Source of the DNA: Heterohyrax brucei
Taxonomy: Eukaryota; Chordata; Mammalia; Hyracoidea; Procaviidae
Length of the DNA: 64,000 nt
Assembly (NCBI GenBank): GCA_028571685.1
Contig: CM053141.1
Coordinates: 248,001 to 312,000 of the forward strand
Direction: 5' to 3'
Program-made: the position numbers and the translations under genes
Notes under the pieces: model-generated
Database searches by the model: none
What the model saw: the letters and a program-made list of their open reading frames with translations, nothing else
Told to the model about the DNA's origin: nothing
In this document: piece after piece, positions 1-29,303 of the stretch
Layout of the letters: each line of letters starts with the position of its first letter
Position numbering within the stretch: position 1 is the first letter of the stretch

Positions 1-1118
1 GCAAAAGTGGTGGTGTGTCTAGACCACACCCCTTTCAGCTAATTGGCTGCTCTTGCCCATCCCATCAGAGAGGTGATTCCTTTGTATTAGATCTTATCAA
101 GAAGGTGATTGCTTCATTGTAAGAGTGCCAAAGTACATTGTAACTGCTAAGTTAACACGCAGAGTTAATGATCACAAACACACCGATTCAGCAATTTCTA
201 CATGTACAGTTTGGGGACATTGGTTACGTCACTTAAGTTGTGCAGCCATTCTCACCTTTCTCTTCTGAGTTGTTCGTCCCCAGTAACATAAACTGCATGC
301 CCCTAAGGTTCTGATACAGTATTTTGAATTCTGTTGTCACCTTGATCTTAAAATAGTGTAACTGAACTTGGATTCTTCACCTATCCTATTAGCCAGTCAA
401 AATAGGAGCCATTCTACCAGTTGGAAGGGAAACAGAAAGTGGAAATTTATTTGTGCAGCAAGAAGCAACTGGGCCTGCCAGCCAAAGGGTCACAGAAATG
501 GGGAGACCTTGTGTCCTCCGGTCCCCAGGGGGTAGGGATTAGGACTGGAAATCTGAAACCCTGAGGCCTCCCATGCCCACATTTGGAGATCCAGGTGCTG
601 CATTGTGGTGGAAAAGAAGGGCCGCCTTGCTTTTCAAATAGATCTGGGTACCACTGTGTGCCGGAAAGCACCCTTCTCAAGTTCAGGTCTGATACCAAGC
701 TCAGGACACAGTTTTTCAGGTCTTAAGCACACGCCGAGTTCCCAGTTCATCCATGCGCAGAATTCTGGCACCAAAATTCACAGCTAAGGCTGGTGTTAGG
801 TGGAGCCAAGTCACAATTGGAGACATCCGCATAAGGGCTGCAAAGGGGACCAGGAGACTGGCAGAGCATAGGAAATGCCAGCAGTGGTTTCAGTAGCACA
901 ATGTTCAAGGCAGATATTCTTTACCAGAAAGCTAGACTGTTATTTGGCTTTTTAGGACTTCAGGGGTATTTCTGGTTTAAGGGTTAAGGTTTAAAGATAA
1001 TTTCAGGACAACAGTTTTGGGGGTTTATCCAGCCTCTATGGCTCTATAAAGTCTGGGTTCCATGAGAATTTGAAATCTGCTCTGCATTTTCCCCTTTTTG
1101 ACCAGGATTCTTCTAGAA
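1..1118. other. Intergenic DNA, no gene recognised
   Basis: No exon-like open frame with splice signals and no known protein family is visible. In human the gene upstream of PDCD6 is SDHA, but no SDHA exon was recognised here. The stretch is AT-moderate and probably includes old, unassignable repeat sequence. Confidence 0.5.
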
Positions 1119-1785
1119 TTCTCGTGGTTGAATTATGTTTTCCCCAAACTATGTCAGTGCGGCAGGGCGGCGAGTCCCAGTCCTGTGTGGCTGCTCATCA
1201 TTTTGTTGTCAGATGTGACTTTCCTGCTTGTTGTAAATTCTACTGTGATGTGAATAGAAACCCTGGTAGTGTAGTGGTTAATTGCCGTGTCTGCTAATGC
1301 GAAGTCTGGCAGTTGAGATCCACAAGGTGCTCCGTGGAAACTCTGTGGAGCAGTTCTTCTCTGTCCTATAGGGTCGCTATGAGTCACAATTGACTCAATG
1401 ACACTGTTTTTTTTTAGGATGTGAATGAGGGGGCACGGCAGCAGCTGTGTTGATGAGGCAGGGCTCAATCTGCAGGATTGGATTATGTCTTGAGCCAGTT
1501 TCTTTTGGGATATAGAAGACAGAGGTGAGCAGAGAGACAGGGAAACCTCCTGCCACCAAGAAAGCAGTACCAGGAACAGCACATCCTGTGGACCTGAGGT
1601 GCCTATATGGAGACGCTACTAGTCCAGAGGAATTCTTGAGAAGGACATTCCTCCAGAACCAACAGAGAGATAAAGCCCCTGGAGCTCCCAGGCTACTTCA
1701 CTGTGAGGAAATAAATTTCTCTCTGTTAAAGCCATCCATTTGAGGTGTTTCCGTTACAGTAGCACTAGATAACCAAGACAAGACT
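1119..1785 (+). mobile_element. MaLR-like solo LTR, split by an AfroSINE
   Basis: The start has the 'ttgaattatgttttccccaaa' type 5' sequence and the end has 'aaataaatttctctctgtta' followed by a 'gccatccatttgaggtgttt' motif and 'cactagataaccaagac'. These are the usual two ends of this LTR type. The same ends recur at 6277-6730 and 11371-11750. No internal retroviral coding sequence is present. The SINE at 1257-1417 sits inside it, so the LTR is the older element. The family name is from memory; ERVL-MaLR is the best guess. Confidence 0.6.
1257..1417 (+). mobile_element. AfroSINE (tRNA-derived SINE)
   Basis: The 5' end reads 'gaaaccctggtagtgtagtg', a tRNA-like A-box region, followed by a degenerate B box. 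The 3' half has 'gggtcgctatgagtcacaat' and a short T run. It is flanked by a direct repeat 'gatgtgaat' (1247-1255 and 1418-1426), the expected target-site duplication of a LINE-mobilised insertion. It lies inside the LTR at 1119-1785. Confidence 0.85.
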
Positions 1786-2150
1786 CTTTGATCAAAATGT
1801 TCAGTATTAGTAGCCAGGCAACATCCAGTTGTTCTTTTGTGGCAAAGAAGGTAGTTGTTCATGGAGGCAGTTAGTACACATTCCATTTCTTCCTAGTCCT
1901 CGTTCTCCTGCAGTGATTGCTCCAGACAGAGACCAACGTTTGTAACCTTAGGTGGCCACTTACAAGCTTTTAAGACCCCAAGGACCATGACAAACTAGGA
2001 GATAAAACAAAAGCTCTGAACATATTACTAGGCCAGTAACTGGGATGTTCCTTGAAAACATGACCCTAAACGTACAAATCAAGGAACCAAGACCCATGAG
2101 GTGTTTGGTGGTACATAAGCACTCTCAGCGCTTTCTTTTTCACCAGTTGT
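1786..2150. other. Unassigned intergenic sequence
   Basis: No gene. The part around 1910-2150 ('taagaccccaaggaccatga') resembles antisense L1 3'-end sequence seen elsewhere in the window, but too weakly to name. Confidence 0.35.
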
Positions 2151-2440
2151 TGCAGATAGATCTCAGAATGTTCTTTTGACAATGAATTTGATGCCATTTT
2201 TCTTCACTTTGCCATTCCTAGAATAGTAACTCTATGATTGTTGATGCAGAATGGCCAATACCGTTCAGCCCTCAAAGGCTAGGTTCTTAAAGTGTTGTGT
2301 TCCACTTTTGACCGCACTGAATTTATCTAGATTCATCCTTCTTACAGTCTGTCTTCCAATTACTAATGGATGTTTGCAGCCATCTTCATCTTGAGTCATG
2401 CCACGTCAGGAAATGAAGGTCCCCAAAGCCCTACTCCATC
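2150..2440 (-). mobile_element. RTE LINE fragment, antisense
   Basis: Read on the minus strand this matches the endonuclease-proximal part of the RTE copies at 43.4 kb and 56.2 kb (the segment around 'agtgagctgaaatgg' through 'gccattttgaatc' and 'aaaaagaacatttc'). It is heavily mutated and has no open frame. Confidence 0.6.
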
Positions 2441-2444
2441 CTCA

Positions 2445-3635
2445 GTGTGAATGCTGACTGTATTGAGGTGGGGGGGCTCTTTCCAAATTGGATTTTCTGT
2501 GTCTCCTAACCTGAGGGGCTCATCTTCTAGCACTAGGTCAGACAATGTTCTGTTGTGACCCATGAGGTTTTCACTGAGTGATATTCAGATACATTTCCTT
2601 CTTCCTAGCGTGTCTTAATGTAAGAGAACCTGTTGGTATTTGAAATGTCAGTAGCATAACTTCTGATGTGATGGAAATGTGCAAACTTTCATAGCTTGGC
2701 AAACTGACCAACAGGCAGTGGAATGTAAGTGTAAATCCACTACTTATTTCTTTATCCTTTTAAAAAAAATAGACATTCTTTTGCTGTGCAGTGGGTACCC
2801 TATCCACCTAGATTTTGGTCTCTTAACTACTATATCCCACTAAAAATAACCAGAGCTCCAGGAAGAAAAGGGTGATGCCAGAAAGAAAACCCACCAAAGA
2901 CTCACGTCAAAGGGCACAGGAACTGACATGAAGGGGCTTTCACTGCTAAAGACTGCAATCCACAGAAACAGATGGAATAGATGTTTAAAAATATGCATCC
3001 ACAATGACAGTAGAAGAAAAAGCCCAAAATAAAAACATGTCCTTGGTCATTCTTGAAGGTAACCAGAGCACTAACTCTGAAACAGGATCGTGGTAGTTCT
3101 CTACAAACTGTGTTTCAGGATAACCAAATAGCCTGTCGATTAGGGGAGGTTCTTCCCAAAAGAATTCCTGTAGAAAAAGGAGGGTGGGCTGGGAGGGCCC
3201 AAGAGCTGTCAGTCTGACCCCGCTGGTGCCAGGGCTCTCCCTCTTCAGTGCCCATTGGAATCCCCTGGTGTGACTACAGACAGTGTGCCTGCCTCACGCA
3301 GAGCTGGTTCCAGAGGTCTTGGGGCTGAACTCCAGCGTGTACATCCTGACCTGTGATCTGGGGACTGGAGCCTGGAAACGTGCATGCAAGCCTCCTCCTC
3401 GGTACCTGTCTGCAGGGAAACCCCACAGACTTGTACCCTCAGCAAACCTAACAAGACTGCAAGCACGTACATCCTTCTTGAACCTACCACAGCTCCAGTA
3501 GATTAAACAGAAATGCCAGAGGCCTGAAAGTCAGAAGGGATGACATATTGCAACCAAATAAAGGAGCCTTCTTCAGGACAAAATAGCAGCACAGACCTCA
3601 AATAGCTTCAAGTTAATAAACAGATTTAGTGAGAA
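2445..3635. other. Intergenic, no gene recognised
   Basis: AT-rich sequence with no splice-bounded open frame. It probably contains old interspersed repeat remnants that I cannot name. Confidence 0.4.
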
Positions 3636-3639
3636 GGTA

Positions 3640-4806
3640 CATACAGAGCAGTTTGTATGATGTAAGTCAGGAAAGGAGTGTGTAAGGGCTGTATGGTTCC
3701 ACTGTACTTATTCCATTTGTATGCTGAGCAAATAATCCAAGACACTGGACTACATGAAGGAAAATGTGTCATCAGGATTGGAGGAGGACTCATGTACAGC
3801 CTGTAATTTGCAAATAACACCACCTTGCTTGCTGGGAGTGAACAGGACTTGAAGCACTTACTGATGTGGATCAAAGTTTACAGCCTTCAGTATGGATTAC
3901 ACCTCAACAAAAAAAATCCTCAGCACTGGACCAGTAAGCAACACGATGAAAAAAGCTGGAGATAAAGAGATTTCATTTTACTTGCACGCACAATCAATAT
4001 CCCTGGAAGCAGCAGTTAAATTAAATGACATATTGCAATGGGCAAATGTGCCCCCAAAGACATCTTCGAAGTGTTCAAAAGCAAAGATGTCACTTCGAGG
4101 ACTGAGGTGCACTGCCCCAAGCCATAGTGTTTTCAGTTGCCTCAAATGCATGCACAAGCTGGACAATGCCTAAGGAAGACCCAAGAATTGTTTGCTTTGC
4201 ACTATGGTATTGGTGAGGAATACTGAATGTATCATGGACTGCCAGAAGAACAAACACATCTGTCTTAGAAAAAATATAGCCAGAATGCTCCTCAGAAGGA
4301 AGAGTGGCAAGACTTCATCTTTCATAGATTGAATTACATTCCCCAAAAATGTATGTAGCAGTTTTGCTGGGCTGTGATTCCCAGTATAGTGTGCTTATCC
4401 TCTATTTTGTGATTGTAATTCTCTTATATGTTGTACAACCCAGTTTCTGCCTGTGGTTAATGGAGCAAGATTGGGTTAAGTTAAAGAGGATTAGGATGGG
4501 ACTGTAACACCCTTCACTAAGGTCACATCCCTGACCCAATGTAAAGGGAGTTTCCCTGGGGCGTGGCCTGCATCACCTTTTGACAGCCTCACATACTTTG
4601 GACATGCTGTCGGGAGGGATCAGTCTCTGAAGGACATCACAGTAAAGAAGACGGTCAGCAGAAAAGAGGAAGACCCTCAGCAAGATGGACTGACGCAATG
4701 GCCACAAGCATAACAAAGACTGTGAGCACGGCCCAGGGCCAGGTCATTTCACTTTGCTGCCTAGAGTCGCTGAATCAGAACTGACTCAGTGGCACCTAAC
4801 AACAAG
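3640..4806 (+). mobile_element. RTE LINE 3' half, interrupted by an LTR piece
   Basis: This begins in the reverse-transcriptase C-terminal region (sequence like 'ttgtatgctgagcaaataat', then 'aggattggaggaggactcat') and runs to the RTE 3' tail ending 'gtggcacctaacaacaa'. The same segment is found at 50.3-51.2 kb, in part at 57.4-57.8 kb, and antisense at 5.84-7.06 kb. Frameshifts and stops throughout make it a dead copy. A foreign segment at about 4319-4585 splits it. Confidence 0.8.
4319..4585 (+). mobile_element. Truncated MaLR-like LTR inside RTE
   Basis: The 5' end matches the LTR type at 6277 ('agattgaattacattcccca', later 'ttaaagaggattaggatggg'). It stops near 'gcctgcatcacctttt', lacking the 3' half seen in the longer copies. 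The RTE sequence resumes directly after it, so it is younger than the RTE insertion. The antisense copy at 18383-18612 stops near the same place. Confidence 0.55.
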
Positions 4807-4809
4807 TGG

Positions 4810-5165
4810 GCATTTGAGCAGCATGTGAATATCCAAACAGTGGATTAAGAACATTTCTAAACCCACGTCTGCTCCTAAACTGAGTCAGGCCATCTCTGGA
4901 TACTCTTGATTACTCTCAGAGGGACCCTCCAGAGATCAGATCTCTGTGGTAATGAGTCAGGAGAGGGCATATTTCACAGTGGAAATACTTTGTAAGATGT
5001 GGGTTTCAAAAACAGCCCACACATGGGGAGCTGACAAATTAGAGAAGTCAAAAGACACATGTCAAGACAAGGTAAAAGTCGAATACCACTCAAGAGAGAT
5101 ACATAGAATCTGTAATCTAAATCAAAGCATGAAAAAGGTAAGATACAGCATCAGATATTCAGATC
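4810..5165. other. Intergenic, nothing recognised
   Basis: No gene, no clear repeat and no splice-bounded open frame. Confidence 0.4.
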
Positions 5166-5169
5166 TACA

Positions 5170-5315
5170 CAGTCCATAGTAATCATCACAGCTATTTTAA
5201 TTTAAATTGATTACTGTGGCTACTTTTAAATTGATTAAAATTCACAAATAGTCCATTTCCAGCGCTTTGGCCACATGTGGCAAGTGACTGCGATACTGGA
5301 CAGACCTGGGACATT
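5170..5315 (+). mobile_element. MER5-like hAT DNA transposon relic
   Basis: The central A/T-rich 'ttttaatttaaattgattac' segment is followed by 'ggccacatgtggcaagtgac' and 'gatactggacaga'. This layout is typical of the non-autonomous hAT-Charlie element MER5A, which is shared by all placental mammals. Assigned from memory of the consensus. Confidence 0.6.
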
Positions 5316-5659
5316 CCAAGGCTGTAGAAAGTTACATAGGCTACTACTACTTGTCAGTAAGAAACTGAAGTTAACTAAGAAGTAGTAGGTCCTTCTCTTT
5401 CATACGGAATTCTACAAAGACCACTGATCAGACAGATGGGAGCCACCAGAGGAAGTCTTGGCATCATCCTCGCAGGGTGAGGGAATGTGACCAAGGAAGG
5501 AGGAAAAGTCCCAAGCACGCAAATTTGACCATGCAGTGCCAGGAATCCTGATGAGAAAAGGAGACAAGTGGTGATGTCAAAGTGGCTCGTTCAACACACA
5601 TCAAAACAAAGCTGTACGCATGTATAGGTGCAATTTTGCACACAGACAAAGGACGAAAG

Positions 5660-5795
5660 AATTGTCTGGCCATTCCTTCATTTAACAAGTATTTACTGGG
5701 AGCATGCTAGGAGCCAAAGACACAAGGGAGACACAGCACGGACCATGAGGACTCTGACGTGCCAGCACCAGGAGGAGCTAAACTTCAGAAAAACT
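5660..5795 (+). repeat. Ancient L2/MIR-type repeat
   Basis: The motif around 'ttcatttaacaagtatttac' followed by 'gggagcatgctaggagccaa' is a diverged form of the widespread mammalian 'caaatatttattgagcac...ctatgtgccaggcac' repeat end. Confidence 0.45.
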
Positions 5796-5834
5796 CAAGG
5801 ACAACAAAAGGCATTTTCAAATTAGCACGGAAAA

Positions 5835-7060
5835 GTTGTTAGGTGCCATTGAGACAATTCCAACTCATAGCGACCTCACACACAACAGAAGAAAATGCTA
5901 CCTGTCTTGCACCAGGTCCACAATTGTTTTTATGCTTAAGTCTGTTGCTGCAGCCACTGCGTCAGTCTGTCTCCTTGAGGATCTTCCTCTTTGTCACTGA
6001 CCTTCTACCTTACCAAGCATGACGTCCTTCTTCAGGGACTGACCCCTCATGACAGCATGTCCAAAGTATGTAAAACACAGTCTCAACATCTTTGCTTCCA
6101 AGGAACACTGTAGTTGTATTTCTTCCAGAACAGATGTTTGTCCTTTCAGTGGTCCATGGTACAGTCAATATTCTTTTCCACACCACAGTTCAAAGGCATC
6201 AGTTCTGTCTGCTTTGTTCATTGCCTACCTTTCACATGTTTATGATTGAAAATACTCTGGCTTGAGTCAAGCGCACTGTCATGGATTTAATGGTGTTCCC
6301 CCCAAATTAAGTATAGTCATGTGGCTAAGCCATGATCGTGACTGTCCTCCATTTTGTGATTTTTCTGTGCTATATGTTAAAGGATTAGGGTGGGACTGTA
6401 AATCCCTCCATAGGATCACCTCTCTGCTCCACCTTAAAGGGAATTTCCCTGGAGTATGGCTTGCCCCACTCTTAATCATTTCATCCTGCAAGAGATAAAA
6501 GAAAAGAGAAGCAGGGCAAGAATTGGGAACTTTGTACCACCAAGGAAACAGCACCAGCAGACGAGGGTGTCCTTCAGACCGGAGGTTCCTGTGCCAGGAT
6601 GCTCCCTGGACACAGACTGATGCAATACTGGACTTGTAGCCTACCAGACTTTGTAAGAATAAACCTTACTTTTCTTAAAGCCAACCACTCTGTGGTATTT
6701 CTTTTAGAGCAGCCCTAACTGACTAAAACACACACCTTAGTCTTCAAGCTGACATCTTTACTTTTCAGTATTTTAAAGAGGTACTTTACAGAAGATTTTC
6801 CTACTGCAATGCATCTTTCAGTTTCTTGACTGCTTCTTCCATGGGTATGGATTGAGGAACCCAGTAAAATGGAATCCTTGACGTCAATCCTTTCTCCATT
6901 TATCATGATGTTGCTTACCGGTCCAGTTGTGATGGTTTTTCTTTTCTTGATGTTGAGGCGCAATCCATACTGAAGGCTGTAGTCTTTGATCTTGATCACT
7001 GTTTCAAATCCGCTTTAATTTCTGCAAGCAAGGTTGTGTCATCTGCATAATGCAGATGAA
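5835..7060 (-). mobile_element. RTE LINE 3' half, antisense, split by an LTR
   Basis: The plus strand starts with the complement of the RTE tail ('ttaggtgccattgagacaat') and runs back through the RT C-terminal region. On the minus strand a partial open frame (6999 to 6715) reads through the stretch following the RT catalytic core ('LQYGLRLNIKKRK'). The LTR at 6277-6730 interrupts it. The copy is dead. Confidence 0.8.
6277..6730 (+). mobile_element. MaLR-like solo LTR with 5-bp TSD
   Basis: About 454 bp with TG...CA termini ('tgtcatggatttaatgg' to 'gactaaaaca'), inserted in the antisense RTE. It is flanked by 'cgcac' (6272-6276) and 'cacac' (6731-6735). The second is the expected target duplication with a CpG-to-CA change. 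This gives the boundaries of the LTR type used for the other calls in the window. Confidence 0.75.
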
Positions 7061-8100
7061 ATTAGACCACAGGAAAGACTGACTCAATATTTGGATACAT
7101 GAATTATTACTGTAGGAGAAAAAGCAGAACTGTTAGCCTATTTCTTAACTACTCTATCCTGGAGCGTGATACTCAACTGTGGAAAGCTCAGAACATGCCT
7201 TGTCAGGAGGGAACTAGATGCCAAGATGGCCCCATGCTGCTAAGATCTAGTCAAGGGTGAGAGGGGATGGCCTATGGCAGGGCACGTTTGAGAGAAGCAG
7301 GACAAGACGAGGACCCCTAGAAGACAAGGTCACCCTATAGCTGCCCAGCACATGACCCAGAGGTAGTGCTTGACCAGTGCCAGAGATCAGGGCTGAGGTC
7401 AAGGAAGACCAAGGCTGTGTTGCAGAGAACCATGTCAGGCCAACTTTCTGCCCTAGGTGCATCCAGTTGTATACTGGGGTGTGTGTACCTTTGAGTGCGG
7501 GGGGGTGGGGGGAAGGTGGTAGGGCTTCAAACCCTAACTTCCTAGTCCTTAATCTTTTAGTATAAGCCTTGTTGCCATTAGGGTGACAGGGCTAGGAAAA
7601 GCATAGGAAGGCCAGGCTTGGGTCTCTTCTTAGCTGTTAGTTAACATCTGTGAGTCAGGGTTTCTCCTAAAAGAAAGGTTTACAGATTTTCACTTTAGGT
7701 GAATGCCGGAGCCACAGAATATTATCATTTCTTTGACGAGTTGGGGGAAAATCTCAAGTATGGAGCCTCATGGACGAGACAAACAAATGTAGGGCAGGAG
7801 ATAATACAGCTGGAGACTCGATAGCTGATCAGATCTACAACTGGGTCCAGAGCACTGAATAATGGATCATTGTCCACAGGGAAGACAGTCTCCGGTGCCA
7901 CCGACAGGGCCCATGTCGCCAGCCGTCTGTCACTCAGTGCTCCAGGAAGCCACTGGGATAAAAGCCCCGAAGAAACGCTTACTGGAGCTGAAGACGAAGC
8001 AAATTCGGGTTAGGTGAAAAATCCCGACAGGCTGGAACAACCCCATTCCCACTAACGGGCGTACATTTAGGGTCCCTGAGCCCCAGCAGTGAGCCCTGCT
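7060..8100. other. Intergenic, no gene recognised
   Basis: Unique-looking sequence upstream of the PDCD6 promoter. It has a short G-rich run at about 7499-7512 and no coding evidence. Confidence 0.4.
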
Positions 8101-8172
8101 GCTGCAGCGGTGTTCTACTCCGTCCTCCAGGGTCGCGGAGTCGGAATTAACTCCACGACAGCGGGGGGCCGG
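8100..8172 (+). mobile_element. AfroSINE 3' fragment at island edge
   Basis: The segment 'tctactccgtcctccagggt' followed by 'cgcggagtcggaattaactc' and 'cgacagcgg' is the 3' half of the AfroSINE. It has kept CpGs that are lost in the other copies, consistent with lying at the edge of an unmethylated island. Confidence 0.7.
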
Positions 8173-8555
8173 GGCCGGGGGCGCTCCGGTTAAACCGAGT
8201 GAGAGGAAGCGTGCGGGGCGGGTTCGAAGACATTCCGTTCAAAGCTCACACGCGGTGCCTTTCCCTCCCACAACGGAACCACACTGGCTCCGATTAATTT
8301 TTTTTTATACCACCAATGACGATTACAGAAGGTCGGAGCCCTTTAGAGGATCCTTGCCGGTGTTTTCTTGCAAACACTTCCGTTTACTCTCTCCACGAAT
8401 AACAGGGCGGCCGCCTTCAGGAGAGGCGGCCACAGGTCCACGTTAAACCCGGCTCCACCGGCCAAGGTCACCGGGCCCGACGCAGGAGAGCAGCGGTGAG
8501 CAGGGTCCCCGCGCCGGACCAGCGTCGCCCTTCGTGCTCCCAGCCCCCGCGCTGA

Positions 8556-26878
<18,323 letters not shown>

Positions 26879-27295
26879 CCCCAGCCGCTGCCAGGAGCAG
26901 GCCTCGGAGATGACGACAGACATGCCAAATCTCTCTGTCACTCAGCAAGAGGAGCTCCATGCGTTTGGATGCTGCTTTTCTTAAATCACCTATAATTAGC
27001 TTTGGGGACCTAACTGTACATATGTGGATAGGCCGATGGATGCTTTGCGATTGTAGCTGTAGCCGTGTCATGATCAGACGTGCATGTGATTGTGGCCTGT
27101 GATGCCACTCGGGGTCTGCGGGGGAACGCGCCGTGCCTGTCTCCAGTCTGCAGTGGTAGCGCCTCCATCCTAGCCGTAGGAACTGTAAGGAATTTGGAGC
27201 TTGCACATAAGGCTTTTTGTGTGCCTTACTTTTTTAAAAAGGAGTTTATTCATTTGGATATGAATATAAACAATAAATGAAAGATACAGGTTGAG
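26879..27295 (+). other. PDCD6: PDCD6 3' UTR
   Basis: Follows the stop codon. The canonical AATAAA is at 27272-27277, so cleavage is expected about 15-25 bp later. The exact end is inferred. Confidence 0.75.
27272..27277 (+). terminator. PDCD6: AATAAA polyadenylation signal of PDCD6
   Basis: Exact hexamer about 395 bp after the stop codon, within 'caataaatga'. Confidence 0.8.
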
Positions 27296-28094
27296 GTTTG
27301 CTTTGGACCTGAAATCCAAAAGGTGGACGTGAGCCACAGTCTTCAGGCCCTGCCCGCATGCACCGTCTCAGGGTGCTTACGGCCCACAGAGCCCCCATGA
27401 GCCGTCACACCTCCCCGCTGTCCTACACACACTGCCACCTCACTAACTTCTCCTCCGCTTCCCTGATGGCCCCCACACCCCCTTCAATGTCCCCCTCCCT
27501 GGCTTCCTCCTCCCCCAACCTCCCCTATGGTGCCTCCATTCCTGGTGGCCCCCAAGTAGACTTGGCTGCACCCTGACATCCTCTGAACCGAGAGTTTGCT
27601 TTCATTTTCTGAAACAGCTCTTGATGGACGAATGTGAATTTAGAGTGTAGGCCTTTCTTCAAAGGAGAAAGGAGTTGTTGCTCATGACAGAACTCAGTCT
27701 TTGCCCTGTGCTTGTTTGCCCCCCATCTGCACCCCCACCCTTGCCTAGACCACTTAGAGGTGAGGTATCGGGGTCTGTTTGCATGGGTCACACCCCAGTC
27801 ATGGACTGCCCTGGAGCCCCCCTTCCCTGACTCTGCCCCCCTAGTGGAAGGGGGGAGGGGGGAACTCTTCTGCTCCTCCAGTGAGGGGGGAAGCTGGGGT
27901 TCCTGCTCTGCCCCCTTCCCCCCACGCCATCAGGGGAGAAATGGAGGGCTCCTGTTCTGCCCTGCTAGAAAGAGGGAGGGTTGGAGCAGGCGGAACACCC
28001 ACTCCACTTGGCCTCAAATGCTGCCCCTTTGCGTCCCTCTAGGTTTTCTGTGCTTTTTCTGGGGCCTGAACTGATTACATTTCCTCTCTCCCCC
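27296..28094. other. Downstream of PDCD6, unassigned
   Basis: C-rich and G-rich stretches with no gene. At about 27790-27990 there are loosely repeated 'cccccttcc...gggggaa...ctcctg' blocks. Confidence 0.4.
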
Positions 28095-28320
28095 CCCGCT
28101 TTTTTTTAAATAAGCTTTAAGTGAAAGTGTCAGTGCAGTTGGTTTCTCATTCAGAAATGTGTGCACAAATTGTCTTGTGACCTTGATTGCAATCCCTACA
28201 GTGTGTCAGCACGCACCCACTTTCCACCCCGGATTCTTTGTGTCCATCAGCTATCCTGTCCTACTCATCTCTCTACTTGGGGGCAGGTGTTCCACCTTTG
28301 GTCCTACGCACGTGATAGCA
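28095..28320 (-). mobile_element. L1 3' end, antisense
   Basis: Begins with the complement of a poly(A) tail ('cttttttttaaataagcttt') followed by 'aagtgaaagtgtcagtgcag', similar to the antisense L1 start at 15.13 kb. The 40-bp VNTR begins directly at its other end. Confidence 0.7.
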
Positions 28321-29303
28321 CTCAGGTGTGCTGTTGTGTGCTTTACACACCTACATGCTCCTCGGGTGTGCTACTGAGTGTATTATAGTCCAGCGTGCTC
28401 CTCAGGTGTGTTGCCGTGTGTTTTATAGGCCAGCATGCTGCTCAGGTATGTTACTGTGTGTTTTGTAGAACAGCATGCTCCTCAGGCGTGTTGCTGTGTG
28501 TTTTATAGACCAGCACGCTCCTCAGGCGTGTTGTCGTGTGTTTTATAGACCAGCACGCTCCTCAGGCATGTTGCCGTGTGTTTTATAGGCCAGCACGCTC
28601 CTCAGGCGTGTTGTCGTCTGTTTTATAAGCCAGCACGCTCCTCAGGTGTGTTGCTGTGTATCTTATAGACCAGTACGCTCCTCAGGCATGTTGCCGTGTG
28701 TTTTATAGGCCAGCACGCTCCTCAGGTGTGTTGCCGTGTGTTTTATAGGCCAGCACGCTCCTCAGGCGTGTTGCCGTGTGTTTTATAGACCAGCACACTC
28801 CTCAGGCGTGTTGCCGTGTGTTTTATAGACCAGCACGCTCCTCAGGTGTGTTGCTGTGTGTTTTATAGACCAGCACGCTCCTCAGGTGTGTTACGGTGTG
28901 TTTTATAGACCAGCAGGCTCCTCAGACGTGTGGTCGTGTGTTTTATAACCCAGCACGCTCCTCAGGTGTGTTGCCGTGTGTTTTATAGACCAGCAGGCTC
29001 CTCAGGCGTGTTGTCGTGTGTTTTATAGGCCAGCACGCTCCTCAGGTGTGTTGCTGTGTGTTTTATAGGCCAGCACCCTCCTCAGGTGTGTTGTGTGTTT
29101 TATAGGCCAGCAGGCTCCTCAGGTGTGTTGCTGTGTGTTTTATAGGCCAGCAGGCTCCTCAGGTGTGTTGCTGTGTGTTTTATAGACCAGCACCCTCCTC
29201 TGGTGTGTTGCCCTGTGTTTTATAGACCAGCAGGCTCCTCAAGTGTGTTGCTATGATAGACCAGCACGCCCCTCGGGTGTGTTATGGTGTGTTTTATAAG
29301 CCT
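28321..29303 (+). repeat. 40-bp VNTR, about 24 units
   Basis: Head-to-tail units of the type 'ttttatagaccagcacgctc' + 'ctcaggcgtgttgccgtgtg'. The 40-bp register is nearly constant from 28381 to 29090; shortened units appear near the end. The first units are the most diverged. Variation is concentrated at a few positions (gac/ggc, cgtg/tgtg, tgcc/tgtc/tgct). Confidence 0.97.

Noticed and set aside
1257..1330. tRNA-like head with A and B boxes
   Set aside because: It belongs to the AfroSINE, with SINE tail and target-site duplication. It is not a functional tRNA gene.
1..8000. Possible SDHA 3' exons expected by synteny
   Set aside because: No flavoprotein-like exon was recognised; the SDHA end is probably outside the window.
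28321..29303. Regular 40-bp repeats that could look like a CRISPR array
   Set aside because: Units are contiguous with no unique spacers, in mammalian DNA with intron-exon genes and LINEs. It is a minisatellite.
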